Origin: Pseudomonadota bacterium
Lineage (GTDB): Bacteria > Pseudomonadota > Gammaproteobacteria > Xanthomonadales > Xanthomonadaceae
Length of the DNA stretch: 64,000 bases
Reading direction: 5' to 3'
NCBI GenBank assembly: GCA_023430045.1
Contig: JAEZCF010000121.1
Location: forward strand, 24,964 to 88,963
The first letter of the stretch is position 1, and the number at the start of each line of letters is the position of its first letter. Shown here piece by piece: positions 8,076 through 15,987 of the stretch. The position numbers and the translations under genes were made by a program. The notes beneath the pieces are model-generated. The model was not told the DNA's origin. It saw only the letters and a list, made by a program, of their open reading frames with translations, and made no database searches.

Positions 8076-8981
8076 TTACAGCGTCTGCATCAGTGCATGG
8101 TGGACGGCAATGCCCGCCAACGCGCCCTCCCCGACCGCCAGCGCGATGTTCCCCGATTTCCGGGCGCTGTCGCCACACGCAAATACGCCCTCGACGGTCG
8201 TCTGTTTCGCCGAATCGGTGGTGATGCACCCGGGATCCTCCAGTTCGCAGCCCAGCTGCTCCGCCAGTGGGCTGGCAAGGCGTCCCGCTGGCGGCACGAA
8301 GATCGCGTCCAGCTCTACGCGACGCCCGTCTTCCAGCTCTACGGTCGCAACGTCGAGTATGCGGCGGATGGGCGTCCACTCCACCGATACTTTGGCCGCC
8401 GCCAGACGCTCACGCACCTCGGCGTCGTCGTGACGGCCACAGAACAACGTGACGTCGCCCCAATCGGACAACATCACGGCCTGGACACCGGTCTCATCAT
8501 CGGCGCAGCTCAATGCACCGATCCGACCCTGCTGCAGTTCATACCCATGGCAGTAAGGGCAATGAAAGACACTGCGGCCCCAGCGTTCCTGCAATCCTTC
8601 GATCTGCGGCAGTTCGTCCACCACCCCGTGGGCGAGTACCAGGTACCGACCCGTCCAGCGACTGCCCGAACGGCAGCGGACCGCGAATCCGCCCTGCGGC
8701 AGGCGCGTTGCGTCGATCGCCTCGTCGCTCTGCCAGCTGACGCTGGGGTATTCCAACAGCTGCTCGCGTGCGGCGGCGGCAATGTCGGCGGGTGGCTGGC
8801 CATCATGACCAATGAAGCCATGCGCATGACGCGCGCTCAGGTTGCGTGGACGGCCGCTGTCGATGACCAGAACCTGGCGGCGTGCGCGTGCCAGCTGCAA
8901 TGCGGCAGACATGCCGGCATAGCTGCCGCCCACGATGATGGCGTCGAAGCAGCGGATGGAAGGTTCAACAACCTGGGACAT
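8076..8981 (-). CDS. Thioredoxin-reductase-like NAD(P)/FAD-dependent oxidoreductase
   Basis: 301 residues. The FAD-binding Rossmann motif is VGGSYAG (18-23 region), the redox-active pair is Cys141-x-x-Cys144 in FHCPYCHGYEL, and the C-terminal FAD motif is GVFACGDSARKSGNIALAVGEGA. This is the layout of bacterial thioredoxin-reductase-like flavoproteins of about 300 residues, which often oxidise dithiols or act on small-molecule disulfides and not on thioredoxin itself. The central pyridine-nucleotide domain lacks a clean GxGxxA glycine loop, so cofactor preference is uncertain. It is transcribed alone, away from the M23 gene. Confidence 0.82.
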   Translation of the reverse strand: MSQVVEPSIRCFDAIIVGGSYAGMSAALQLARARRQVLVIDSGRPRNLSARHAHGFIGHDGQPPADIAAAAREQLLEYPSVSWQSDEAIDATRLPQGGFAVRCRSGSRWTGRYLVLAHGVVDELPQIEGLQERWGRSVFHCPYCHGYELQQGRIGALSCADDETGVQAVMLSDWGDVTLFCGRHDDAEVRERLAAAKVSVEWTPIRRILDVATVELEDGRRVELDAIFVPPAGRLASPLAEQLGCELEDPGCITTDSAKQTTVEGVFACGDSARKSGNIALAVGEGALAGIAVHHALMQTL

Positions 8982-9171
8982 GGACGCGCCTTTTCAAGTG
9001 GGGACAACGCTCAGTGCGCCTGATCCAGCAGGAAGCACAGCGGATGTCCTCAGGCTGCGTGACGCGGCGTGGCGCAGTCGTGAATCCTTGCGGTTTCTGT
9101 GTCCTGCCATGGGGACACTGTGTTGATGCCGCGCGTTGCATGCTGTTGATCCGTACCTTCTGGAAGCTCGC

Positions 9172-9828
9172 GTGCGCCCTCGTTCGCCGTCATCGGCCCC
9201 TTCTCCGCCCATCCATTCCGCGTCACAGCGCCGCGCTCGTCGGACGTCGGCGGCATGGCGGCTGCGCCGCTGGCTGCTGGGACTGTTCGGATGGCTGGTG
9301 CTGACGGTGATGATCGGCGCACTGTGGAACAGTCCTTGGGCAGCGGCTCCGCGCATGATGTGGACGCTGTCGCAGATGCCGCCACCGACAGCGTTGCCGG
9401 TTCCGGTTGACGGCGTATCCGCACGCCAGGTCGCCGATACCTTCGGTGCAGCGCGTGGCAGCAGCCGCACCCATGCCGGCGTGGACATCTTCGCAAAGCG
9501 TGGCACTCCCGTGCGCAGCGCCACGCCCGGCATCGTTTCCAGCCTGCGCGAGGGCGGCCTCGGCGGGCGGCAGGTGTGGATCCAGGGACCGGCAGGCGAA
9601 CGCTACTACCACGCGCACCTGGATTCCTGGCGCGAAGATCTTTCGCGCGGGGACGTGGTGGAGGCAGGCACCGTGCTGGGCTACGTCGGCGATACCGGCA
9701 ACGCCAAGGGCACCCCGCCCCACCTGCATTGGGGCATATATGGTGCCGACGGTGCCTACGACCCCTTGCCACTGCTGCACGCATGGGAGAACGAAAGATC
9801 CATCGCGCCCGCCAGACCGGTGCGCTGA
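9172..9828 (+). CDS. M23 family metallopeptidase, membrane-anchored
   Basis: 218 residues from the GTG at 9172, chosen because GGAAG lies 6 bases upstream; an ATG at 9136 in frame is the alternative. An N-terminal basic stretch and one transmembrane helix (WLLGLFGWLVLTVMIGALW) anchor it in the inner membrane. The periplasmic LytM domain has zinc ligands in THAGVDIFA (HxxxD) and PPHLHWGIYG (HxH), plus GRQVWIQGPAGERYYHAHLD. M23 enzymes cleave peptidoglycan cross-bridges. The catalytic set looks complete, so it should be active. Promoter not recognised. Confidence 0.82.
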   Translation: MRPRSPSSAPSPPIHSASQRRARRTSAAWRLRRWLLGLFGWLVLTVMIGALWNSPWAAAPRMMWTLSQMPPPTALPVPVDGVSARQVADTFGAARGSSRTHAGVDIFAKRGTPVRSATPGIVSSLREGGLGGRQVWIQGPAGERYYHAHLDSWREDLSRGDVVEAGTVLGYVGDTGNAKGTPPHLHWGIYGADGAYDPLPLLHAWENERSIAPARPVR

Positions 9829-9859
9829 TCCGCACGCTGACATCGCCAGGAGACCTGCC

Positions 9860-10390
9860 ATGCATCACGAACGCCCTTCCCCGGCCACGGAGCCAGTGGC
9901 CCTGCGGCTGAAGGCCAATGACTGGGTACCCAACAATCCAGCGCTGCCGGTACTGCACTACCGCGCCGCATTCGACGCCGCGTCCGCCGAAAACATGGCG
10001 GCGGCGATGGAGACGCGGTTCAACGACACTGGCTGGCCACCGCAATGGCGCGATGGCATCTACACCTACCACCATTACCACACCGCCGGGCACGAAGTAC
10101 TGGGCATCGCAGGCGGCCATGCCCGTGTGATGCTCGGCGGACCGGGGGGCGAAACGCTCGATGTGGCGCCCGGCGATGTCCTGTTGCTGCCTGCCGGCAC
10201 CGGTCACTGCCGGCTTGCCGCATCCGCGGATTTTCTGGTGGTCGGCGCGTATCCGCCCGGGCAGGAGGGTGACATCTGCACGCAGCCCGCCTCGCCGGCC
10301 ACGCTCGCTCATATCAGTGCGCTGGACCACCCGGAAACCGATCCGGTGGAGGGGCTGCATGGGCCGTTGGCACGCCTGTGGGCTCGCTGA
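9860..10390 (+). CDS. Cupin domain protein (YjlB-like)
   Basis: 176 residues from ATG 9860 with CAGGAGA 8 bases upstream. It is a single-domain cupin of the YjlB group: YTYHHYHTAGHEVLGIAGGHARVMLGGPGG is the metal-binding motif 1, followed by LDVAPGDVLLLPAGTGHCRL (motif 2). The histidines suggest a bound divalent metal. YjlB-type proteins have no established substrate. It lies 31 bases after the M23 gene and may be co-transcribed with it. Confidence 0.75.
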   Translation: MHHERPSPATEPVALRLKANDWVPNNPALPVLHYRAAFDAASAENMAAAMETRFNDTGWPPQWRDGIYTYHHYHTAGHEVLGIAGGHARVMLGGPGGETLDVAPGDVLLLPAGTGHCRLAASADFLVVGAYPPGQEGDICTQPASPATLAHISALDHPETDPVEGLHGPLARLWAR

Positions 10391-10561
10391 ATCCGCGGTC
10401 TGGCCGACCGCACCGTCCCGGCCACTGCTCGATTCACCTCCTCACTACCGCTGCGCGCTCATGCTTGGAATGTCGGTGTGTGCGCTACGACGTCACGCGC
10501 CGCCATCGATACCTGGATCGCCAGTCCCCTCAGCCATGACAGCCAAAGAGGAACTGCATGC

Positions 10562-11206
10562 ATGAGCACTACCCCCGATTTCGCGCTCAGCCGGCGCGAC
10601 CTGCTGAAGCTGAGCGCGGGCTCGGCGTCCGTCCTGGCGCTGCCCACCGCCATGGCTGATGTGCCGGGCACCCCGGAACCCGCACGCGCTCCGGTCATGG
10701 CCGATGTGTCCTTGAAGGTCAACGGCAAGCGCCATCGGCTGCACCTGGATACCCGTGTATCGCTGCTCGACGCACTGCGCGAGCACCTGCATCTGACCGG
10801 CACCAAGAAGGGCTGCGACCATGGCCAGTGTGGCGCCTGCACGGTGCTGCTGGACGGTCGCCGCATCAATGCCTGCCTGACCCTGGCGGTGATGCATGAC
10901 GGCGCCGAGATCACCACCATCGAAGGGCTCGGCTCACCGGACAAGCTGCACCCGATGCAGGCGGCCTTCGTTCACCACGATGGTTACCAGTGCGGTTACT
11001 GCACGCCCGGCCAGATCTGTTCGGCGGTGGCCGTGCTGCAGGAAATCAAGGACGGCATTCCCAGCCACGTGACCTCGGACCTGTCCGCCGCGACGCCGCT
11101 TTCAGGCGAAGAGATCCGCGAACGCATGAGCGGCAACCTGTGCCGCTGCGGTGCCTACTCGAACATCATCGAAGCCATCGAGGACGTGGGGGGCCATCGC
11201 GCATGA
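10562..11206 (+). CDS. paoA: Periplasmic aldehyde oxidoreductase, 2Fe-2S subunit
   Basis: 214 residues. A Tat signal (SRRDLLKLSAGSASVLALP) is followed by a plant-type [2Fe-2S] domain with CDHGQCGACTVLLDG, then the helical domain with the second cluster, QCGYCTPGQICS and NLCRCGAY. It passes electrons from the molybdenum centre in PaoC towards PaoB flavin. Only this subunit carries the Tat signal, so folded PaoABC is probably exported as a complex. AGAGGA lies 9 bases before the ATG. The stop overlaps the paoB start (ATGA). Confidence 0.92.
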   Translation: MSTTPDFALSRRDLLKLSAGSASVLALPTAMADVPGTPEPARAPVMADVSLKVNGKRHRLHLDTRVSLLDALREHLHLTGTKKGCDHGQCGACTVLLDGRRINACLTLAVMHDGAEITTIEGLGSPDKLHPMQAAFVHHDGYQCGYCTPGQICSAVAVLQEIKDGIPSHVTSDLSAATPLSGEEIRERMSGNLCRCGAYSNIIEAIEDVGGHRA

Positions 11207-12159
11207 GAGCCTTCACCTACGAAAAAGCCGGAACGCCGGCCGAGGCCGTAGGCGCCGCAGCGCGGCACCGTGGCGCGCGTTTCATCGCCGGTGGTACCAA
11301 CCTGCTGGACCTGATGAAGCTGGAGATCGAAGCGCCGCTGCACCTGGTCGATGTCAACGGCCTCAAGCTGGATACCATCGAATCCACCAGCGATGGTGGC
11401 CTGCGCATCGGCGCGCTGGTGCGCAATACGGACCTGGCAGCCGATGCGCGCGTGCGCCGCGATCATGCGCTGCTGACGCGCGCCCTGGTGGCCGGCGCTT
11501 CAGGCCAGCTGCGCAACAAGGCCACGACCGCCGGCAACCTGCTGCAGCGCACGCGCTGCCCCTACTTCTACGACACCGCGCAACCGTGCAACAAGCGCCT
11601 GCCCGGCAGCGGCTGCGCGGCCATCGGTGGCGTCAGTCGCCAGCTGGCGGTCATCGGCACCAGCCCGGCCTGCATCGCCACCCATCCCAGCGACATGGCG
11701 GTGGCGATGATGGCACTCGATGCGCAGGTGGAAACCCTGCGTCCGGATGGCAGCTCGCGCACCCTCCCGCTCAGCAGGCTGTACCGCCCGCCCGGCTCCA
11801 CGCCCCACATCGAAACGGTACTCGACGCCGGCGAGCTGATTTCCGCCGTCGTCCTGCCACGACCGCTCGGCGGCACCCACATCTACCGCAAGGTGCGTGA
11901 CCGCGCGTCCTATGCGTTCGCGCTGGTGTCGGTGGCCGCGGTGATCCGCGCCGATGGCACTGGCCGTGTCGCGCTCGGTGGGGTGGCCTACAAGCCCTGG
12001 CGCAGCGATGCCGCCGACGCGCTGTTGCCGCAGGGCGCACGCGCGGTGATGGCGAAGCTGCTGGAAGGAGCGTCGCCGACACCGGAAAACAACTTCAAGG
12101 TCCAGCTTGCCGAACGCACGCTGGCCTCGGTGCTGCTGCAGGCGAGGAACACAGCATGA
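11203..12159 (+). CDS. paoB: Periplasmic aldehyde oxidoreductase, FAD-binding subunit
   Basis: 318 residues of the xanthine dehydrogenase medium-subunit family. FAD-binding segments are FIAGGTNLLDLMKLE and TTAGNLLQRTRCPYF. The insertion CPYFYDTAQPCNKRLPGSGCAAIGG carries cysteines like those that ligate the extra [4Fe-4S] cluster of PaoB-type subunits. PHIETVLDAGELISAVVLP and the C-terminal CO-dehydrogenase flavoprotein domain follow. It transfers electrons to an external acceptor. It overlaps paoA and paoC by 4 bases on each side, which implies translational coupling and fixed stoichiometry. Confidence 0.92.
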   Translation: MRAFTYEKAGTPAEAVGAAARHRGARFIAGGTNLLDLMKLEIEAPLHLVDVNGLKLDTIESTSDGGLRIGALVRNTDLAADARVRRDHALLTRALVAGASGQLRNKATTAGNLLQRTRCPYFYDTAQPCNKRLPGSGCAAIGGVSRQLAVIGTSPACIATHPSDMAVAMMALDAQVETLRPDGSSRTLPLSRLYRPPGSTPHIETVLDAGELISAVVLPRPLGGTHIYRKVRDRASYAFALVSVAAVIRADGTGRVALGGVAYKPWRSDAADALLPQGARAVMAKLLEGASPTPENNFKVQLAERTLASVLLQARNTA

Positions 12160-14354
12160 AATTCGACACCCCCGCAGGCCGCAATGCCATCGACCAGTTG
12201 AAGGTGGTCGGCCAACCGCACGATCGCATCGACGGCCCGCTGAAGACCACCGGTCACGCGCCCTATGCCTACGAACACCACGATGTCGCGGCAGGCGCGG
12301 CGTACGGCCAGGTGGTGGGCGCAGGCATCGGCAAGGGCCGCGTGGCCGCCATGGACCTGGATGCCGCACGACGCTCCCCGGGCGTGCTGGCGATCGTCAC
12401 CGCCGAAAACGCCGGCACGCTGCACAACTCGGAACGCAACGCCGCGCCACTGCTGGGCGGGCCGGAGATCCATCACTATCACCAGGCGCTGGCGCTGGTG
12501 GTGGCCGAGACCTTCGAACAGGCACGCGCCGCCGCCGATCGGGTAAAGATCCGCTATGCGCCCAGCAAGGGAGCTTTCGACCTGAAAGCGACCCGGGACG
12601 CAGGAGGAAAACTGCAGGACACCGACCCGGATGCGCGGGTCGGCAACTTCGAAAAAGCCTTCGGCGACGCACCGGTCACCCTGGATGCCATGTACCACAC
12701 GCCCGACCAGTCGCACGCGATGATGGAACCGCATGCATCGCTGGCGATGTGGGAGGGCGACCAGCTGACCGTCTGGACCTCCAACCAGATGGTGGCGTGG
12801 GGCCGGAAGGACCTGGCGACCACGCTCGGCATCGCGGAGGACAAGGTGCGCCTGGTGTCGCCGTACATCGGCGGCGGCTTCGGCGGAAAGCTGTTCATCC
12901 GCGCCGACGTGCTGCTCGCCGCACTCGGTGCACGCGCAACCGGGCGACCGGTCAAGGTGGCGTTGGCCCGCCCGCTGATCGCCAACAACACCACCCATCG
13001 CCCTGCCACGCTGCAGCGCATCCGCCTCGGCGCCACCGCCGAAGGCACCCTGACGGCCATCGGTCATGAGTCCTGGTCGGGCAACCTGCCCGGCGGTTCG
13101 CCGGAAGAAGCGGTACAGCAGACCAAGCTGCTGTATGCCGGCGAGAACCGGCTGGCCGGCCTGCGCCTGACCCATCTGGACCTGCCGGAAGGTAATGCCA
13201 TGCGCGCACCGGGCGAGACGCCCGGATTGATGGCGCTTGAAATCGCCATGGACGAAATGGCCGAGAAACTGGGGCTGGACCCGATCGAGTTCCGCATCCG
13301 CAATGACACCCAGGTTGATCCCGGCAACCCCGAGCGACCGTTCTCGCAGCGGCAGCTGGTGGAATGCCTGCGTTCGGGCGCCGAACGGTTCGGCTGGGAC
13401 AAGCGGTCGGCCACGCCAGCGCTGCAGCGCGACGGCCGTTGGCTGGTCGGCATGGGCATGGCCGCCGGCTTCCGCAACAACCTGGTGATGAAGTCCGGTG
13501 CCCGCGTGCGGCTGGATACCGACGGGCATGTGACGGTAGAGACCGACATGACCGACATCGGCACCGGCAGCTACACCATCATCGCGCAGACCGCAGCGGA
13601 GATGCTGGGTGTCGGCGTGGACCAGGTGACGGTGAAACTGGGCGATTCGCGCTTCCCGGTGTCAGCCGGCTCCGGCGGCCAGTGGGGCGCCAACAGCGCC
13701 ACTGCCGGCGTCTACGCGGCCTGCATTGCACTTCGCGCTTCGGTGGCGCGCACGCTCGGCCTGGACCCGGAAACAGCACAGTTCAGCGAAGGTCGGGTCA
13801 TCGCGGACGGCCAATCGATAGGGTTGGGCAAGGCCGCCGCCGATGGCGAACTGGTGGCCGAAGACAGCATCGAATTCGCGGAACTGCAGGACAAATACCA
13901 GCAGTCCACCTTCGCCGCGCACTTCGTCGAAGTCGGCGTGGACATCGCCACCGGCGAGAGCCGCATCCGCCGCATGCTCGCGGTATGCGCGGCCGGACGC
14001 ATCCTCAACCCTAAGACCGCGCGCAGCCAGGTGATCGGCGCGATGACGATGGGGATCGGCGCGGCATTGTCCGAAGAGCTGGCTGTCGATACGCGGCTCG
14101 GCTTTTTCGTGAACCACGATCTGGCCGGCTACGAAGTGCCCGTGCATGCCGATGTACCGCACCAGGAGGTGGTGTTCCTGGATGAAGCGGATGCGGTGTC
14201 TTCGCCGATGAAAGCCAAGGGCGTGGGCGAACTGGGCCTGTGCGGTGTCAGCGCGGCGGTCGCCAACGCGGTCTACAACGCGACCGGCGTCCGCGTACGC
14301 GACTATCCCCTGACGCTGGACAAGCTCCTGGCCGGCCTGCCCGACGTCGCATGA
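12156..14354 (+). CDS. paoC: Periplasmic aldehyde oxidoreductase, molybdopterin-binding subunit
   Basis: 732 residues of the xanthine oxidase large-subunit family and the catalytic subunit. Moco-binding loops are YIGGGFGGKLFIRADV and AGSGGQWGANSATAGVYAA; the proposed catalytic glutamate lies in SPMKAKGVGELGLCGVSA. It oxidises aldehydes to acids using water, probably with molybdopterin cytosine dinucleotide as in E. coli PaoABC. It has no signal of its own and should travel with PaoA. ATGA overlaps occur at both ends, with paoB and with the XdhC-family gene. Confidence 0.93.
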   Translation: MKFDTPAGRNAIDQLKVVGQPHDRIDGPLKTTGHAPYAYEHHDVAAGAAYGQVVGAGIGKGRVAAMDLDAARRSPGVLAIVTAENAGTLHNSERNAAPLLGGPEIHHYHQALALVVAETFEQARAAADRVKIRYAPSKGAFDLKATRDAGGKLQDTDPDARVGNFEKAFGDAPVTLDAMYHTPDQSHAMMEPHASLAMWEGDQLTVWTSNQMVAWGRKDLATTLGIAEDKVRLVSPYIGGGFGGKLFIRADVLLAALGARATGRPVKVALARPLIANNTTHRPATLQRIRLGATAEGTLTAIGHESWSGNLPGGSPEEAVQQTKLLYAGENRLAGLRLTHLDLPEGNAMRAPGETPGLMALEIAMDEMAEKLGLDPIEFRIRNDTQVDPGNPERPFSQRQLVECLRSGAERFGWDKRSATPALQRDGRWLVGMGMAAGFRNNLVMKSGARVRLDTDGHVTVETDMTDIGTGSYTIIAQTAAEMLGVGVDQVTVKLGDSRFPVSAGSGGQWGANSATAGVYAACIALRASVARTLGLDPETAQFSEGRVIADGQSIGLGKAAADGELVAEDSIEFAELQDKYQQSTFAAHFVEVGVDIATGESRIRRMLAVCAAGRILNPKTARSQVIGAMTMGIGAALSEELAVDTRLGFFVNHDLAGYEVPVHADVPHQEVVFLDEADAVSSPMKAKGVGELGLCGVSAAVANAVYNATGVRVRDYPLTLDKLLAGLPDVA

Positions 14355-15367
14355 CCGCGACGGCACCCGCCGATGCACTGCAGGTGCATGATGCCGGCCT
14401 GACCCGTGTCCTGGAAGCGGTCATGGACATCATGGCCCTGGAGCCCGGCGCCACACCGCCGCCGGCCACGCTCGCCATCGTCCTGGAGACCGATGGCTCC
14501 ACCTACGCACGTCCGGGCACCGTCGTCCTGTTCACCGCCGAAGGTCATGTCGGCTGGCTCAGCGGCGGCTGCCTGGAGCCGGAGATCGAGCGCCGCGCGC
14601 ACCACGCCGTCACCAGCTCGCACATCGGCTGGATGGAGATCGATACCCGCGACGACGCGGCCCTGTTTTCCGGCAATGCGGTGGGCTGCCGGGGCCGCCA
14701 GCGTGTCGTGCTGCTGCCGCTGACAGCGGTGCCCGGCTGCACGGCCGTGTTCGAAGCCTGGCTGGCCGGCGTCGGTGCGTTGCGGCTGGTGCTCGACGTG
14801 GAGGGCGCGGTCGAGTTCTCCTGCGCTGCGCAGGTCTGCGCGCGCAGCGTGCCCGTGGATGCGGTCGAATGGCTGCAGCCGAACCCCCGCTGGACGCTGC
14901 AATGGCCGCCGCCACCACGTGCGCTGCTGCTCGGCGCTGGCCCCGAAGCCGCGTCGTTGCGGGCCCACCTGCATGGCCTGGGCTGGCAGGTGCGGGTGCT
15001 GGAGTCGCGTGCCCGCTGGCGCGCACGCTGCCCGGTCGATGTCGAAGAGACGCGGGTGCAGGACGCCCTGTCAGGCCTGCCCGTTCCCGACGCCGTGCTC
15101 GTGATGCATCACAATTTCGAGATGGACCTGGATGCGCTGATCCATCTCGCCCCCACCACCACGCCCTTCATCGGACTGCTCGGCCCGAAACGCCGCCGCG
15201 ACGACCTGTTTGCACTGCTGTCCGAACCGCAGCGCGAATCACTCAGAGCGCGCCTGCATTCGCCTGTGGGCCTGGAGCTGGGTGGCCGCGGACCGGAAGC
15301 GATCGCGCTGAGCATCGCCGCCGAACTGCAGGCGTGGCATCACGATCCATCACAGCGTCGCGCATGA
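14351..15367 (+). CDS. XdhC/CoxI family Moco maturation protein (PaoD-like)
   Basis: 338 residues. The N-terminal XdhC/CoxI domain includes LAIVLETDGSTYARPGTVVLF and GWLSGGCLEPEIE. The C-terminal Rossmann-type domain includes ALLLGAGPEAASLRAHL and FIGLLGPKRRRDDL. Family members bind the molybdenum cofactor, help its sulfuration and insert it into xanthine-oxidase-family enzymes. Here the target is plainly PaoC, encoded immediately upstream with an ATGA overlap. It also overlaps mocA. Confidence 0.88.
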   Translation: MTATAPADALQVHDAGLTRVLEAVMDIMALEPGATPPPATLAIVLETDGSTYARPGTVVLFTAEGHVGWLSGGCLEPEIERRAHHAVTSSHIGWMEIDTRDDAALFSGNAVGCRGRQRVVLLPLTAVPGCTAVFEAWLAGVGALRLVLDVEGAVEFSCAAQVCARSVPVDAVEWLQPNPRWTLQWPPPPRALLLGAGPEAASLRAHLHGLGWQVRVLESRARWRARCPVDVEETRVQDALSGLPVPDAVLVMHHNFEMDLDALIHLAPTTTPFIGLLGPKRRRDDLFALLSEPQRESLRARLHSPVGLELGGRGPEAIALSIAAELQAWHHDPSQRRA

Positions 15368-15969
15368 ACCCGTCGGCGCCGCACGCGGTCGTCCTGCTCG
15401 CTGCCGGCCGCAGCAGGCGCCTGGGCCAGCCCAAGCAGCTGCTCACGCAGCAGGGAGAAACCCTGCTCCACCGCGCCGCCCGTCTCGGTCACGCCACGCG
15501 GCCGGGACACATGGTCGTGGTGCTCGACAGCGAAAGAGGACCGATGGTTGACGCGCTTGCGGATATCCCGCACCACCTCGCCATCAACCCGGATCCCGCC
15601 AGTGGACTAACTGGCAGCCTGCGCATTGCCGCGCCGCATGTCCAGGCATTCGCGGACGTGCTGGTGCTGGTCTGCGACCAGCCGGCGCTGTCCGCCGAAC
15701 ATCTTGAAACCTTGCTGCGCGGGGCCCGCACCGTGTCATCCGGCTGCGCCGCGACAGCGCTCGATGGGCTGTCCGGCGTACCCGCCGTGGTCCCGGGCCA
15801 TTGGTTCACCGCACTGTCCGCCGAGCTCCACGACACGGGTTTCCGCGCACGCCTGAGGCAGCTGCATCCCGGCGAGCTGTTCCTGCTGCACGGCGACCGC
15901 ATGGAGCAGGACATCGACACGCCCGCGGCGTTGCTTCGCGCCCGCGCCGCGGGACTGGTCGACGGCTGA
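15364..15969 (+). CDS. mocA: Molybdenum cofactor cytidylyltransferase-like nucleotidyltransferase
   Basis: 201 residues of the MobA-like NTP transferase family. The nucleotide-binding LLAAGRSRRLGQPKQLL is diagnostic; DVLVLVCDQPALSAEHLETLL carries the metal-binding aspartate and GVPAVVPGHWF completes the core. With a paoABC operon next to it, the likely reaction is attachment of CMP to Mo-molybdopterin to give the dinucleotide form. GTP versus CTP choice cannot be proved here. It is the last gene of the operon, ending 18 bases before the convergent GH92 gene; no intrinsic terminator was seen between them. Confidence 0.85.
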   Translation: MNPSAPHAVVLLAAGRSRRLGQPKQLLTQQGETLLHRAARLGHATRPGHMVVVLDSERGPMVDALADIPHHLAINPDPASGLTGSLRIAAPHVQAFADVLVLVCDQPALSAEHLETLLRGARTVSSGCAATALDGLSGVPAVVPGHWFTALSAELHDTGFRARLRQLHPGELFLLHGDRMEQDIDTPAALLRARAAGLVDG

Positions 15970-15987
15970 CCGGCAGATGGCCCCGGC

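Noticed and set aside
9050..10360. A 436-codon minus-strand frame across the M23 and cupin genes
   Set aside because: Both plus-strand genes have clear catalytic motifs; the minus frame has none.
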